A DNA stretch of 64,000 bases from NCBI GenBank assembly GCA_032719365.1, contig CM064873.1, positions 47,778,332 to 47,842,331 on the forward strand. Reading direction: 5' to 3'. Under the pieces are notes generated by a model. The model was not told the origin of the DNA. It did no database searches and worked only from the letters and a program-made list of their open reading frames with translations. The stretch comes from Prinsepia uniflora. Taxonomy: Eukaryota > Streptophyta > Magnoliopsida > Rosales > Rosaceae. A program made the translations under genes and the position numbers. This document shows, in pieces, positions 46,050 through 57,876 of the stretch; position 1 is the stretch's first letter; each line of letters opens with the position of its first letter.

Positions 46050-49000
46050 ATAGGATTGCTTATCAGAGCGAGGTTGTCTCTATTCGAGCAACCATGGAGC
46101 TCTCGGAGTGGTACGCAGGTCGAGGATGTGATATCTCAAGTGGCTACAGTTCGTGGTCAACCTGATAGTAGGATGCTGGTACGATAGTTAGTAGGATTGA
46201 ATCGTGGATTGTCTTGGTTCGACACTAGATGTCGGGGTTGTCATAGTTTTGTCAAGGTTGATAGTGTGGGACCCTAACGTAATGGTACTTTGGAGTTTTG
46301 ATCGTGTGACAGTTAGTTGGGATCGTCTTTCACGATGTCGTAGGACAGTTTGATGGCAGTTTGGTGTTGTGATCCTCTAATGATCGGATATGGTTGAGTT
46401 AGATGGATTTACTGCAATCGGCAGTTAACAGTCGGATTCGAGGAATCCTAGTTGGATTGTCGGCAGGATTGGATTGACGTCCTTTCGATGTCAAGACCGC
46501 GGAGTCTGTCAGGTTGTTGATTTTATTGCTTTCTGCAGTTGGCAGTTAGCTGTCGAGTTTGGGGAACCCTAGGTGTGATCGTGGAACCCTACTTTAAGGT
46601 GTATGGTTCAGAAAGGTGAGTTGGCGAGTGGTGTGACTTTGACGACTATTCGGATTTGGGTTTGTTAGTCGGTCTAGTCATATCAGCTTGTGTTGGGACT
46701 GCACTTCGCAGTCGAGGTTTTCTTTATCGGTGAAACTTAGTTGGGTGTCGTGCTACTGTAGTTGTGATGGGTTGTTTGTGCAACTAAGGTCGTGGGCGAC
46801 CTGGTAGAAGACAATAGTTAAGTCGAGCTACGACTTGTTAGAGTTTGGTTGGACAAGTTATCAAGGTTGGTACTTGTAGATGGAATCCCAGAGTGGGGAT
46901 ACAGAGTAATTAGTATGAGCAGTTAATTCCGTTGGATGCGGAGTCTAGATATAGCGATGCCTGGTGGTTAGATCTGCACGAGTCTGTGTGGCAGGCACTA
47001 CTACCGAGGGTGGTTGTAGTTACGATTGTTGGGAATCGGGGACGTTCAGGGGACGTTTCCTTTTCTCGTATGAGTTATCAGGGTGACTGTACCCAGAGTT
47101 ATCGGGTACGAGGGAGGCAGAGTTTCTCCTATTCGAGCAGAGGTACGGGATTGTCGCTCGGTATGAGCGGAGATCCAGGATTGTCAGATTTGCACACTTT
47201 GTGCCGATACTGACAGGTGATGATACGGGTACTAGTGCTAGTGCCGGTGATTGTGATGACGGTGAGTCACGAGTCGGGATGTGACTCTGTCGAGATGAGC
47301 ATATGTTCGGTATCGGTGATCCGGGAGTAGATCACGGATAGAGTTAAATTGGTGATGGACACGTGGTTGATGTCTGAGTATGTTGTTTCCAACCAGATTG
47401 GAACTTCGGAATCGCGAGAGGTTGTGATTAAGGTGACAAGTGGAAGGTGGGTTTTCCGCATTGGTATTAGGTATTTCGAAGTCATTTTGGGTGACTTCTA
47501 AGGTTCTACCATAATTGATGATGGTAGACGACGTTGATGATATAGATGTTGTTGGTTGCCACTAGTACACTGGTCATGTATTGGTTGGTGGACCCGGGAT
47601 TTGTCTTGGGTCATCAGGAGGAGTTGAGTATATCGAAGTTACGTGACTGAGATTCCTCATTTCTGCTTAGTGGCAGAAGATGTTGGATTACGTGGTATGG
47701 TGAGTGCAGCAAGTTTGGGTTGCATTCACGTAGGATGGATTTTTGTTGTCATTATCTTGGATAATCCTTGATTTTCCTAGGTGGAATGATAAGGATCGAT
47801 ACGAGGTAATCAGTGAGAACCCACAGTCTCGGCGTGTCTCGTCATTGATTGATCTGCTTAGATGTGGGAAATAGTTGAGGACTTTGGATGTCGTGGCGAT
47901 CGAGGATCGTGACGTCTATGGTCAGTTGACGTAATGATGGATCTGGATCGTGATCTTAATGATCCAGATAGGTGGAGAGTTTATCGCTCTTACTTAGATG
48001 TTGGAGTTGTAGATGATGGGACAGAACTTCTTTTCGAGGTGAATCCTGTATGGCTTATTACTCAGGTGAGTAGTTTTCTGACGAGGTAGGATTTGGTCAA
48101 CCTTAGAGTTGTGTGGATGTTGTGATTGGCTTCCCTATGAAGTCAATCGAATGTATTGAGCAGGTAACTGAGAGGTTCGATTTTGGTACGTCTCAGTAGA
48201 CGAGAACGAGATTTCAAGTTTTGGAATCAGATTTCTGGATGACGATTCAGGATTTGATTTTGGAACTTGAAAGAGGATTTCTGTATTTGGGTTTTGGAAT
48301 CGGATTCTGGGTGACGATTCAAGATTTGATTCTAGAGCTTGACAATGGATTTTAATTTATGGATTTGGGTTCAGAATGGTTATTCCAAATGCCGGTTTAC
48401 AGAATGATGATTTCGGATTCGAATTTGGACATGATTGTGGATATGAATTCTGGGTTTGGATTCGGGATTTCGTACGAAATTGGGGATTCGGATTCGGATT
48501 TGGAAATAGATGATGGGTTGGAGTTTCGATTTGTCTAATGGTGGATTGGACAAGTGAACTCCATAATTGAAACGTGATTGGCTACAACCTAGATGGTTGT
48601 AGGCTGATTGATAGGTAGATGTACGTACCTTGTACGTTGTTCGAGGTACGATACTGGGCAGACTTGTGGTGCATGGTGCCTGGTGCCTGGTGATGGTATA
48701 TTGGTTATACCAGTGGTATGATGGTGAGCGTGTTGGTAGTCGGATCGGTTCTGATACCATCAGATTAGTTAAGGTAGTGAACTGGATATCGGATATAGTG
48801 CATTGGGTCATGGTATTTCTGATGGGTCCAGTTACACACAGGTCAAGTATTTGTTGGTATACGTATACTCAGGTTGAGTGAGTTGGTGGTTAGTGTAACC
48901 ACAAGTGGGCATCGTGTTAGTTTTGACTGACGACTGTCAAGTGGTGACGGTTTGTAGGAGGTGTCAGTGTGGATCGTTGTGTGAGGTTTGATGACTCCCT

Positions 49001-49330
49001 GTGGGAGAAGACGTCAGGGTAGATTGGAATTGAGTAAAGAAACCTTTGAGTGTTTTGTCAACGACATGGTAGAATTGACGAGTGGTGTCAATTCGGAGCG
49101 TATGGCTACTGTCATTCGACGTGGTTGAGTGTAGTCGATAAGACGGGAGTGTTAGTAGTACGTCTGGTTACACACAAATATTATTCTGGTTAGTTGGTGT
49201 ACGAGTGTACAAGTGTCATGAGATTGAATTATTTCCACGAGGTGGATGTGGAATCAGGATAGTTGGAGTTTCGAGAACGAAACTAATTAAAGAGGGAAGA
49301 ACGGTTGGAATTTCTAGGATGAAATTAATT

Positions 49331-49343
49331 AAGGAGGGAAGGT
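49331..49343 (+). promoter_or_regulatory. Polypurine tract of the LARD-like element
   Basis: AAGGAGGGAAGGT directly precedes the 3' LTR start (TGTGATGACC). It is the expected primer for plus-strand cDNA. The preceding TTTCTAGGATGAAATT is shared with the equivalent spots at 19641 and, in reverse, 57120. Confidence 0.88.
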
Positions 49344-51602
49344 TGTGATGACCCGTCCCAAATTCCTAGATTAGATTAGTGACTAATCACAATTAGTGAG
49401 GCTAATCCGTGATTAGTTGGGCAAAATCGGACGAACGATGCAAAATGACCGTTTTGCCCCTAGCAGTGGCAAAACATTGACTTTTCATTTGGGCGATTAA
49501 ATGGACTTTGACCGATGACCGTGACTTAGTTCGTGACGTCACGAGTTCATAGACAGGTGGCACGTTCAATTCCGACGCTCGAGGAGGAATTTACGACATT
49601 CAGAAGTTTAGGGGCATTTTGGTAATTATGGTTAAAAGGGTCAAATGTTGACTTTTTAACCAGGATGTCCGATGGCAGAAGGCTGAGGACCATTACGTAG
49701 ATCGGGACGATACAAATCCGTAGGCAGGCGGTACGTTGAAATTGGACGTTCGACGGTGATGTTACGGTTCACGGAAGTTCAAGTGCACTATTGCACGAAT
49801 CACGAAACGAGTTAACTTTTGGACTCTAGTGGGGCCCAGATATTTAATGGAGGCCCAATGTATGAGTGACAAGTGTCACCCATCCACAGGCCACCCTTAT
49901 ATCTTCATGCATCGACCATTTTCCCCATTCAAACTCAAATACCCGATCTCACCATTTCTCTCCATCTCTGTGCAACCCAAAACCCATCCAACCCCTCCCA
50001 TACGACCATGACTGAGACCAAAGATGGAAGGGAGGATAGGAGGAAGTGGTGGCCGGCCCAGAATGGCGCCACCGTGCACGGCTGAGCTCAAAACCCGAGA
50101 GGTTCACGGTTAGGCCATTTTGCCCCTTTAAATCGATTTGTGCATTATGGTTGGTTTTTAATGGTTTTAATGAACTAAATGGGTCATTAGGATTGTGTTA
50201 GGACGATTTTAGGAAGCTAGGGACGGCTGTGAAGCCATGGGTGCATTTTGGAAACATTGAATCGTATGGTTCATAATTAAACCATGGGATTTATGTGTTT
50301 TTAGGTTGTTTTGATGATTGGAAATGATAGGGAATGAAGAAATAGGAATTATAGGATTAATTAGGTTTGAAATCGGACCAAAACAGAGGGAGGAAAGCAC
50401 TGAACTGGTCACGCCGGTTCAGCACAGTGCGGTGAACAGTGAACCGGTTTAACACAGTAAAAGCTGGAGGTTAGTGATGATGAATAGTGTTTTGAGCCTT
50501 CTAGGAGCGCGTGAGGGCGTGTGAACAGTAATTTGGGAAGTGTTCAACATATGAAACACTCTATTCGATGTAACGAACATTTTGGGACTGGTTTCGTGTC
50601 GATCGGACACGGTCTCGATAATGTTAGGGGCATCGGAAAGTTTCGGATCGGAATTAAAAATGGTTAAAAATACTAAAAAATTACGGGGCTTCAATGGGAG
50701 GTTAATTAAGGAGATAGTAACCTTATATTACGATTTGGATAGGTTCGGGTGTCTCGGTGATAGTGATCGGCTCGGGAGAGCCTATGGCATGCAAATCGAG
50801 GTGGTAGCTCGGACGGTCTGTGAGTGGACCTTGATTTCTAAACTGTGATGCATGCATAAATGTTTTATATGGATTATGAATATGATTTCATGATGTTGAT
50901 TTGGATGGTTGTGAATTATATGGTTTCACGTATTTCGAGGTGATTTACATGCTTGCACGTAAATCGAGGTTTCCAGTTTTACTCTGATTTTCCATTCTTG
51001 TGGTTTTGGATATGATTTTATGAAATGATTTTGGATTCAAAAGGGCAAACTCGGGTTCGAGACCCATTTGATTTACGGAATCGGGCCGGAGGCCCAGTTA
51101 GTTTACGATTCGGACCGGAGGTCCAGTTTCTATGTGGATTCGGGCCTAGGGCCCAGCTATGTGTTACAAATGGTTTTTACGGGACATGAAGGTTTATGGG
51201 AACCGGCATGAATCCTTGAAATGGATTTACGGTTCATGACGGTTTATGGGAACCGGCATGAACCCTTGGAAAGGATTTTATGGTTCACGACGGCTTATGG
51301 GGGCCGGGCATGAATCCTTGAAAGGTTTCAAGAATGATTTCAAAAGGTTTTTCATATGCCATCGTTTATATATGATTGTCTCTTCCGGGGAGGGTCGTTG
51401 GCCTGGGTGGACCTCGGAGTAGTCACGGAGCACTGACTGAGTGGAGTCGCCCCCCAGTTGGGTTCCTTACTCTCAGGATGGGCATGAGGTCGGATGGCCC
51501 GGGAGGGCAAAGGTCGGAAATATCCCTTGTCTGACACTTCGTGTCAGACGGGAGCAGGGTTATCCCGCACTAATCCCGGGGGGATTGGGATGGGTCCTGT
51601 CA
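49344..51602 (+). repeat. 3' LTR (2259 bp) of the LARD-like element
   Basis: It starts TGTGATGACCCGTCCCAAAT and ends GATGGGTCCTGTCA. It aligns closely with the 5' LTR apart from a loss of about 510 bases near 51487, where CTCAGGATGGGCATG runs directly into the GCCCGGGAGGGCAAAGG block. The lost part includes the CAACTCACAG and CATGCATGC blocks. The paired TGACG site has one changed core (TGACTTAG at 49522). Confidence 0.92.
51529..51549 (+). other. Perfect hairpin near the LTR 3' end
   Basis: GTCTGACAC and GTGTCAGAC pair over 9 bases around a TTC loop. The same hairpin, with one change, is in the 5' LTR at 45964. It is present in reverse at 4893-4914. The hairpin lies about 55 bases upstream of the LTR end, just before the conserved GGGAGCAGGG block. 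Its place suggests a role in the R or polyadenylation region, an inference. Confidence 0.85.
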
Positions 51603-52065
51603 GCTTGTCTTTGGCAAGGGATGTCATTTGCATGTGGAGTCAGAGCATAAGCCTTTTTGGGCGGTTAAGAAGATGTCTATGGACATAGATGAAGCATTCC
51701 TTCATACGAAGCTTCAAATGAGTGAGTTGGAAGAAATAAGGAATGAGGCCTATGAAAGTGCATAGTTGTACAAAGAAAGGACCAAGGCCTATCATGACAA
51801 ACACATTCAACCCAAGATCCTCTAGGTGGGGCAGCATGTATTACTCTTTGATTATAGACTTAAACTCTTCCCTGGAAAACTCAGGTCTAGATGGACAGGT
51901 CGCTATGTAGTTACATATATCTACCCCCACGGGGCAATGGACATTCAGCACCCCAAACGTAAAGATCCATTCAAGGTCAATGGCCATCGCCTAAAGCACT
52001 TATATTCAGTCCTTCCAGCAGCCAACAAAGGACCCTTACTTGGCAAGCAAGGAGCCTCTCCATAG
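51603..52065 (+). pseudogene. Integrase C-terminal part, Athila
   Basis: After the second GCTTG copy the frame reads KKMSMDIDEAFLHTKLQMSE, then ERTKAYHDKHIQPKIL, and, in the ORF from 51826, HVLLFDYRLKLFPGKLRSRW and NGHRLKHLYSVLPAANKG, ending GKQGASP. LRSRW and GHRLKH are typical of the Athila integrase tail. Stops at about 51766 and 51823 show decay. Confidence 0.9.
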
Positions 52066-53785
52066 GGTGCTAGCACCTTCTTGTCTAGATGTTAAATCAA
52101 GCACTCCTAGGAGGCACCCTAGCCTTGGTTTGTTTACTTCCTCTTTGTTATGTTCCTTATGTTTTGGTTCTTCTAACCTATGCATACATGCTTTGTTTTG
52201 TGTCCCACATCAAGGACTATGTGTCATTTATGTTTGGGGGTGTGGACTTCATTCATACGTTGGAAACAATCAGGTTTAGGGGTACCAATCCTAGAAACTA
52301 TCTTTACTTTTGTGTCAAACTTTTTGTTTTTATGCTAGGATTTTGCACTTCTTAGTTAATGGGTACTTATAAACGTGTGAATTGTCTATGCTGCCTCTTT
52401 GTATGTTGGATCATTGAGTTCCTATATTGTACTACAGCTTGCCATGCTTAAGTAAAGTTGACAAAGTACTTGAGATTGAGTACCCTTGGAACATTAATGG
52501 AGACTGCCTATGTGAGATCTTGTGCCTATATGCCTTCTTTGTGAGTGATTTCATTGTGTCTACTCATGTACTTATCACTTTTATTCTTCATTGTTGGATC
52601 TCATCATCTCTTTGCATTGATTTTTATGAGCTTAACCTCTTAAGATGATCTTAATTAAATGCTTGTAGGTTCACTTGACATGATCTAGGCTATGCATGTT
52701 TAGCTACTAAAGGCCTTATCATCCTTCATTGCATGCTCTTTTAGCCCCTTTGGCGACCAAACACTTGCATCTTCCTTCATCACTTACAATCTATCCTCCC
52801 AAGCTCCTAGCTCAATACTATGGCCATACCCTAAGTCTATGCTTGTGTAAGGTTGCCGCAAATGAGAGTCATGATAAGAGGTAGTGTCAAGAATATGCAT
52901 TGCAGTTTATGTGTTGGTAATAGAAGTTTTTGGATGCAACGTGTAGTTAAGGCAATGTTAAGGGCCTTGGTTTAAGTTAAAGAAAAGAAAGCAAAAAGAA
53001 AAGAAGAAAAACACAAAAGAAATAAAAAGAAACAAAGAAGGAACTTGAACCAAGGAAGCCCTAGTCCTCAAGATCAAGTTGTCGTGGGTTCCAAGTAACA
53101 AATTGGGATTTTGATACTAGCTCAAGTCATGACCTCTGATGCCTTGACACATCATGGACTCATTGAATTCTATCCTTTCCTTCAATAACCCCTTAGCCTA
53201 GCCCCATTGCAACCATCAATGAAGACCTAAGTGATCATGTGAACGTGCTGGTTGAAGGTTGAGGTAAGTATCTTTGTTCTTAAGCATCAATTCCTTCTTA
53301 AGATCTTTAAACTCAGAAAGTTCCTTTATTCATTTAAACTCATATGTGATTATCTTGATTGCTATGCATAACTTCTTTACATATGCTAGTATGATTGAAA
53401 CCCTAGGACTTTTGTGTGTTAAGTGACATCTGGTAAGGATTAGAGTCAAGGCGAAATGATTCTAGGATGCTTGACTACTCTTGTTTTTAAAAACTTGATC
53501 TCTAAAGTATGGCACTTACACTTAACACTTGGAACTCACGATCTTATGCATCTTATAGTTGGTTAAGATTGTTAGATGTTTTGGTTCCTATTAGCCTTGA
53601 AGTTTATAACTCTAGCATTCTAGTGTCTAAATAAATGTTTGTGGGGATCATGTTGTTAAACCCTCAAGAGAAACAACTCCTCCTACTAGGTCAACCTAGG
53701 GGTTCAACTGTTTATCTTAACTAGATTGAGTCCTTACCTTGATTGTTTTGCTAAGGGACTAGCAAAAGCTAGGTTTAGTGGTATT
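52066..53785 (+). other. Athila 3' non-coding region
   Basis: Between the integrase stop and the 3' LTR lie 1.7 kb without a recognisable gene. Athila elements may carry an env-like ORF here, but I see no convincing signal or membrane-spanning ORF. The region holds short open frames with many Leu and Phe (52089-52355 and 52427-52648) and an A-rich stretch (52976-53045). The sequence just before the LTR, AAAAGCTAGGTTTAGTGGTA, resembles the polypurine tract of such elements. Confidence 0.6.
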
Positions 53786-54275
53786 TGTTAAGACAATTAT
53801 TTAACATCATTTTGCCATGATTCCTTATTCCTTCACTTACCTTTTGCTATGAATCATTCAATAACATAGAAGAAAATGACCCATTTGGTGAGAACTATGT
53901 AGGATGTCAATCATAGGCCAAAACCAGTTCAAATGTGAAGAAAGGCCCCAAATTGAGCCAAAAGATGAAGAAGGACCCCAACTGAGGTCTTGAGCCAACA
54001 TCTTGTCACTAACGTGCCACCAACCCATGCCATGCCACTAGGACCCTATTGATGTCATTGGCATGTCAATGGACCTAAACTGAGAGCCTGAAGCCAAGAC
54101 CTTGTCACTGGCATGACACTAGACCTAAATTGTGTGTATGTGCAGTCCCAAAGCCGTGTTCCACCTTTGTTCCATGTCCCAGGGTCGTGTTCCACCTTAG
54201 TTCAAAGTCCTAGAGATGTGTTCCACCTTTGTTCCATGTCCCAAGGTCGTGTTCCACTTTGTTCCATCGAGTGGC
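53786..54275 (+). repeat. Athila 3' LTR, 5' part only
   Basis: It starts TGTTAAGACAATTATTTAAC and follows the 5' LTR closely to GTTCCATCGAGTGGC. It is cut there by the minus-strand LTR that begins at 54276. The remainder of this LTR is expected beyond the right side of that insertion, outside the window. Confidence 0.85.
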
Positions 54276-57100
54276 TAATAGGACCCATCCCAATCGTCCT
54301 CGATTATCCTAGGATGTGCCTGCTCCTACCTAACACCGCGTGTCAGACAAGGGATAACAACCGTAACCCGCTCGGGGTTACCCAGAGTACGCCAAGATCT
54401 GTGGAGTTACGCAACAACATGTGATGTCTCGATTTCTACTACAGCCTGCATCCGCAATCAACCTGAAGGATATCAAAAACCATAAAAACTGTGAGTGGAC
54501 AAAAACAATCAGTTATAAAAAAAGTTTATCAAAAAGAAATTTATACCCTTCACGTAAAAACATGCATGCATCGGAAAACAAAGTATGTCAAATACTTTCT
54601 CAAAAGCAAGCCGTATTGCTTTTCAAAACAAAAAACAGTGAAAAATGCTTCTAAATCGAAGCCATTTGCTCAGTAGGGACTCAACCCAAAACCAAATCAT
54701 ACAAGGTCTCAGCCCAAAACGAATCCATGTTAGATCTCAGCCTAAATACCAAACCATGTGGGATCTCATACCATCATCATCAGTCACGATTCCAATCCTA
54801 GCAAAACGTGCCAATAAGTTCAAGGACTGCTCTGATCCTGAGCATGTCACCGTCAACACATCACGGGCCGACAATCTCCAGATCGTTGTGAACATATCAT
54901 CGATCGATCTCATATACCGCACTCCTGAGTCGAGCCTCCCTCGGCTGCCGCCTTTTTCGCCTGCTCGACAGCAGGCGCATCGTGTTCTCTCCGTACCTCG
55001 GAGGCGAGCATTATCTCCAGGGAAACATATTCACAACTGGAAGCTCTATTCGAGTCTTAAAACTCCCGATTCTTTAAACTCATATCATAATCATCATTTA
55101 AAACAGTGTCTATCAATACTTTATATGCCCAGGATTCCTCGAATCCTATTAAATCCACAATTAGGTCTCATGCCCGAAATATCTTTCATAAATCTCATAA
55201 CTAGGTCACAAGCCGATATATCTCACGTTTGACCATACTCTAAGTCAAACCATAAATCAACTGGGTCATACACCCGAAAGATATTTCTAAATTCGAAAAC
55301 CATTTCATTAGTCAAATCATTTTCCAAATCCCAAGAATCAAAGGGGATTTCAACTGGGACTTGTGCCTGAATCTCGATTTCACGCACCTCCGTGAAATCC
55401 TTCAAAACCGTAAATCAAACCCTCATTTTCACGTCTCTTTATGAAACTATCAAAATCTTATAAGACACATGCACGTAGAATCCTAAGCCTAAGCCCAAAC
55501 AGCATATAAGAGAGAAATCTCGAACTACGTGCAATATCATAGAAAATACGATATAAAATACATTTAAATCATATGCACTCAAGGCATCTCAAATCATGTT
55601 CATAAAACATATAAAACAGTTATGCATGCATCATATTTCATAAAACAAAGTCCACTCACAGAATATCCGTATTGCGCGCTCCGAAACCCGCGTCGTTAGC
55701 CACTCCGGGGCTAATCCGCAATCTCCAGGATGTCCGGACCTGTCCAAATCACATCCAAATATTACTATCCATCGATACAAGTCCTAATAAAAAAAACCAT
55801 CAAAACTTATGAAACAGTCAACGTGTCCCAAACACGCTTCCCGAAGCTTAAAACCACGAATTCATCTATCAAACGACGTCTGATTGACCTGAAAATACCA
55901 CTATTTGATTCAAATCATAGAAAGCTTTTGAACATGATCGGTTTCTTCTTAAAATTCGTGACCACGCGCCCTCACGTGCCGGTCAAAGTCCACACGCGCT
56001 GGTCAATGGTCAACACTGACATCATCTACTGACGTCATTCTGACAGGTCTGAAAACCACATGGCACACCCTGATTGGTGCCACGTGGCATCTCTTGATTT
56101 GCCACGTGAATTGACAGGTCTGACAAGGTGATGACGTGGATTGCCACGTCATCATTGTCAACCTCTAGTGCAGGCCCGTTTGTCTATAATCGGTCCATTT
56201 GACCCGCGACCCGACCCAGTCCTATCTCCCACATTTCTCAACCATTTTCCACCAATATTTTTCCATTCTAATCGTCTCTAACCCAGGAACATATCCCTAA
56301 CTTCAAAACATGAAAATAGGGACTGAAACTAACCTGTCGAGATCGATCTTCCATAATCAAACTTCAGGCTTGCTGCCATGGCTGTCCAGAGGTCCTCTAC
56401 CTCTCATTCTTGTTCCTACAGGCTCGTACGAGCTCCCAAAACATGTCCAAATCATTAGAACCAGCCCCAAATTCCTAGAAATCCAAAAACCAAATTCCAA
56501 TCAAAATGGGTTTCGGGTTACCTGGATTTCAAAGGTTTCTCAGGCCACTACTGTGGCCTCTGTCCATTACCATCATCGCAGCCTCTCAGTCTCACCCTCA
56601 GCTTTCTCTCAGTTTCCCTGTGACCCTTAAACTAGAAAAAAGGAAAGGGAAATGGGGTTTGGGTTTGGATGGGTTCGAATGAGAAAGGAGATATGAGAGT
56701 TGCATGAATGTGTAGGTTTGGGCCAAAGGATGAGTGACACTTTTCACTCATCTATTGGTCTAGGCCAGATCTTTTGGGCCTACTAAGGAAAACCCCAAAA
56801 GTCAACCTTCGTAAAACGTGCAATTATACCATGGTTCGTTCTAGACCCGTAACTTTCCCTTATGATGTCTAATTTAGACGTGCTCTCTGTCTACGGACTC
56901 GTATTATCTCGATCTACGTAATAGACCTCAGTCCATATGCATTTGACCTCTTGAGTCAAAAGTCAACATTTTCCACCAGTTCAGGGGTAAATTCATAATT
57001 TCACCCTGTACGTCCTACAATCGTCGACTAATTCCCAATTAGTCAAGATAATCCTTAATTATATCTTGATAATCCCATAAATTTAGGACAAGTCGCTACA
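54276..57100 (-). repeat. 3' LTR (2825 bp) of the minus-strand LARD-like element
   Basis: On the minus strand it starts TGTAGCGACTTGTCC at 57100 and ends GGGTCCTATTA at 54276, a changed form of the family end GGGTCCTGTCA. The landmarks GTGAGTGGACAAAAAC (54491), CATGCATGCATCGG (54561) and TATGCATGCATC (55621) are in the usual order. The ORF at 54645-55232 has no recognisable domain and is probably chance. Confidence 0.85.
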
Positions 57101-57876
57101 ATCAACCCTTCTTAAAATAATTTCGTCCTCGAAATGCATATCAACTCAATTCCACATCTGAACTGCGGAAATCCATTCATGCCTCCAACTCGAGGTATAC
57201 GTCTCCACGTGCACGTCCAACATTAATCCGCAGTACTCATACCGAAAGTAAATGCCACTCGACGTCACTACCATCCAACGGTCATTGCTATAACTAGCTC
57301 CTCCTTCATGACCGTATCCGACAAGCGAGTGACCCAACTGTCACTGGAATCTCCCCTGTTCAATTCTTGAACCTCGCATCTCCAAGTCCGGACTTTCCCG
57401 TCTCGAAATCCAAAGTCATCCTTCCAGTCTCAATTTCAAGCTGACATTTTTGCTCATACTAAGCGATCTCAAATCATCTGTCACTAAACGGTCTCCAACT
57501 GTAAACCAAATCCACGATAACTATGGTGACTAGCCAGTCACTCATCGGCTTCACTCTTTCCATTTGAGTTCCGTACTAAAATATAACTCTCTCTAGAGTC
57601 CTATTATTGTAACTCGTCTAATCAAGAGACCAACTCTGTAATCCTCACTCAAGAGGAGTCTCAAACTGCATCGCACTCATTCGGAGTGCATATTTACCCC
57701 ATCGAATACTTGCTCTAGCTGAGATAATCCCAACTTAGTTTCACTAGGGTTCCTCTGGCCCACAACCCTGGCCCTGAGTTTCCATCTCACACAATAACCG
57801 AACCCTCTAAAATTCCCTCGCCCCTGCACAGTACTCGGCGTCTTATCAATGATCTCATCGAAAAAAATCAATCTCG
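57101..57876 (-). other. Interior piece of the minus-strand LARD-like element, with polypurine tract
   Basis: On the minus strand the right-hand text ends with CATTTCGAGGACGAAAT, TATTTTAAGAAGGGTTGAT and then the LTR start. The purine-rich GAAGGGTTGAT is the likely polypurine tract. The rest is non-coding in all frames. The piece ends at the TSD ATCTCG, where a solo LTR begins. Confidence 0.78.

Larger units (their letters stand above)
46035..49343 (+). other. Interior of the LARD-like element, no recognisable protein
   Basis: It starts with the primer site and ends with two successive AAATTAATTAA-GAGGGAAG-like blocks, the second being the polypurine tract. The region is rich in G and T with frequent stops in all frames. 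The longest plus-strand ORFs (for example 46932-47213) have no known domain. Repeated phrases GGATTCGGATTTGG and TTTGGAATCGGATTCTGG mark 48220-48510. Nothing resembles a gag knuckle, protease, RT or integrase box. Confidence 0.8.
43281..51602 (+). mobile_element. Complete 8.3-kb non-coding LTR element (LARD-like), TSD GCTTG
   Basis: LTRs at 43281-46034 and 49344-51602 flank a 3309-bp interior. GCTTG lies directly on both sides (43276-43280 and 51603-51607). A primer site and a polypurine tract are in the correct places. No gag, protease, RT or integrase motif is seen in either strand of the interior. Long LTRs with a long non-coding interior fit the LARD class, mobilised by another element. 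The TGTAATGACC/TGTGATGACC starts, initiator-Met primer and TTTCTAGGATGAAAT block before the polypurine tract suggest a chromovirus (Del/Tekay-like) origin, an inference. Confidence 0.93.
28524..54275 (+). mobile_element. Athila-type Ty3/gypsy element, plus strand, with four insertions in pol and one in its 3' LTR
   Basis: Order: 5' LTR (28524-30532), primer site, gag, protease, RT, RNase H, integrase, a long non-coding 3' region and a 3' LTR starting at 53786. The insertions at 34576-36576, 36939-39773, 39785-42391 and 43281-51602 each have TSDs. Coding remnants resume in the expected order on the far side of each. The 3' LTR is cut at 54275 by a minus-strand element. Numerous stops make the element defective. 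The tRNA-Asp-type primer site and the gag and RT patterns suggest Athila. Confidence 0.88.

Noticed and set aside
52066..53785. Possible env-like gene of the Athila element
   Set aside because: The position is right, but only short frames of 70-90 codons exist, with no signal peptide plus membrane anchor pattern I could defend.
54645..55232. 195-codon plus-strand ORF that might be a gene
   Set aside because: It lies entirely in an LTR on the strand opposite to the element, overlaps known LTR landmarks, is low in complexity in places and has no recognisable domain. The equivalent parts of related LTRs are not open.
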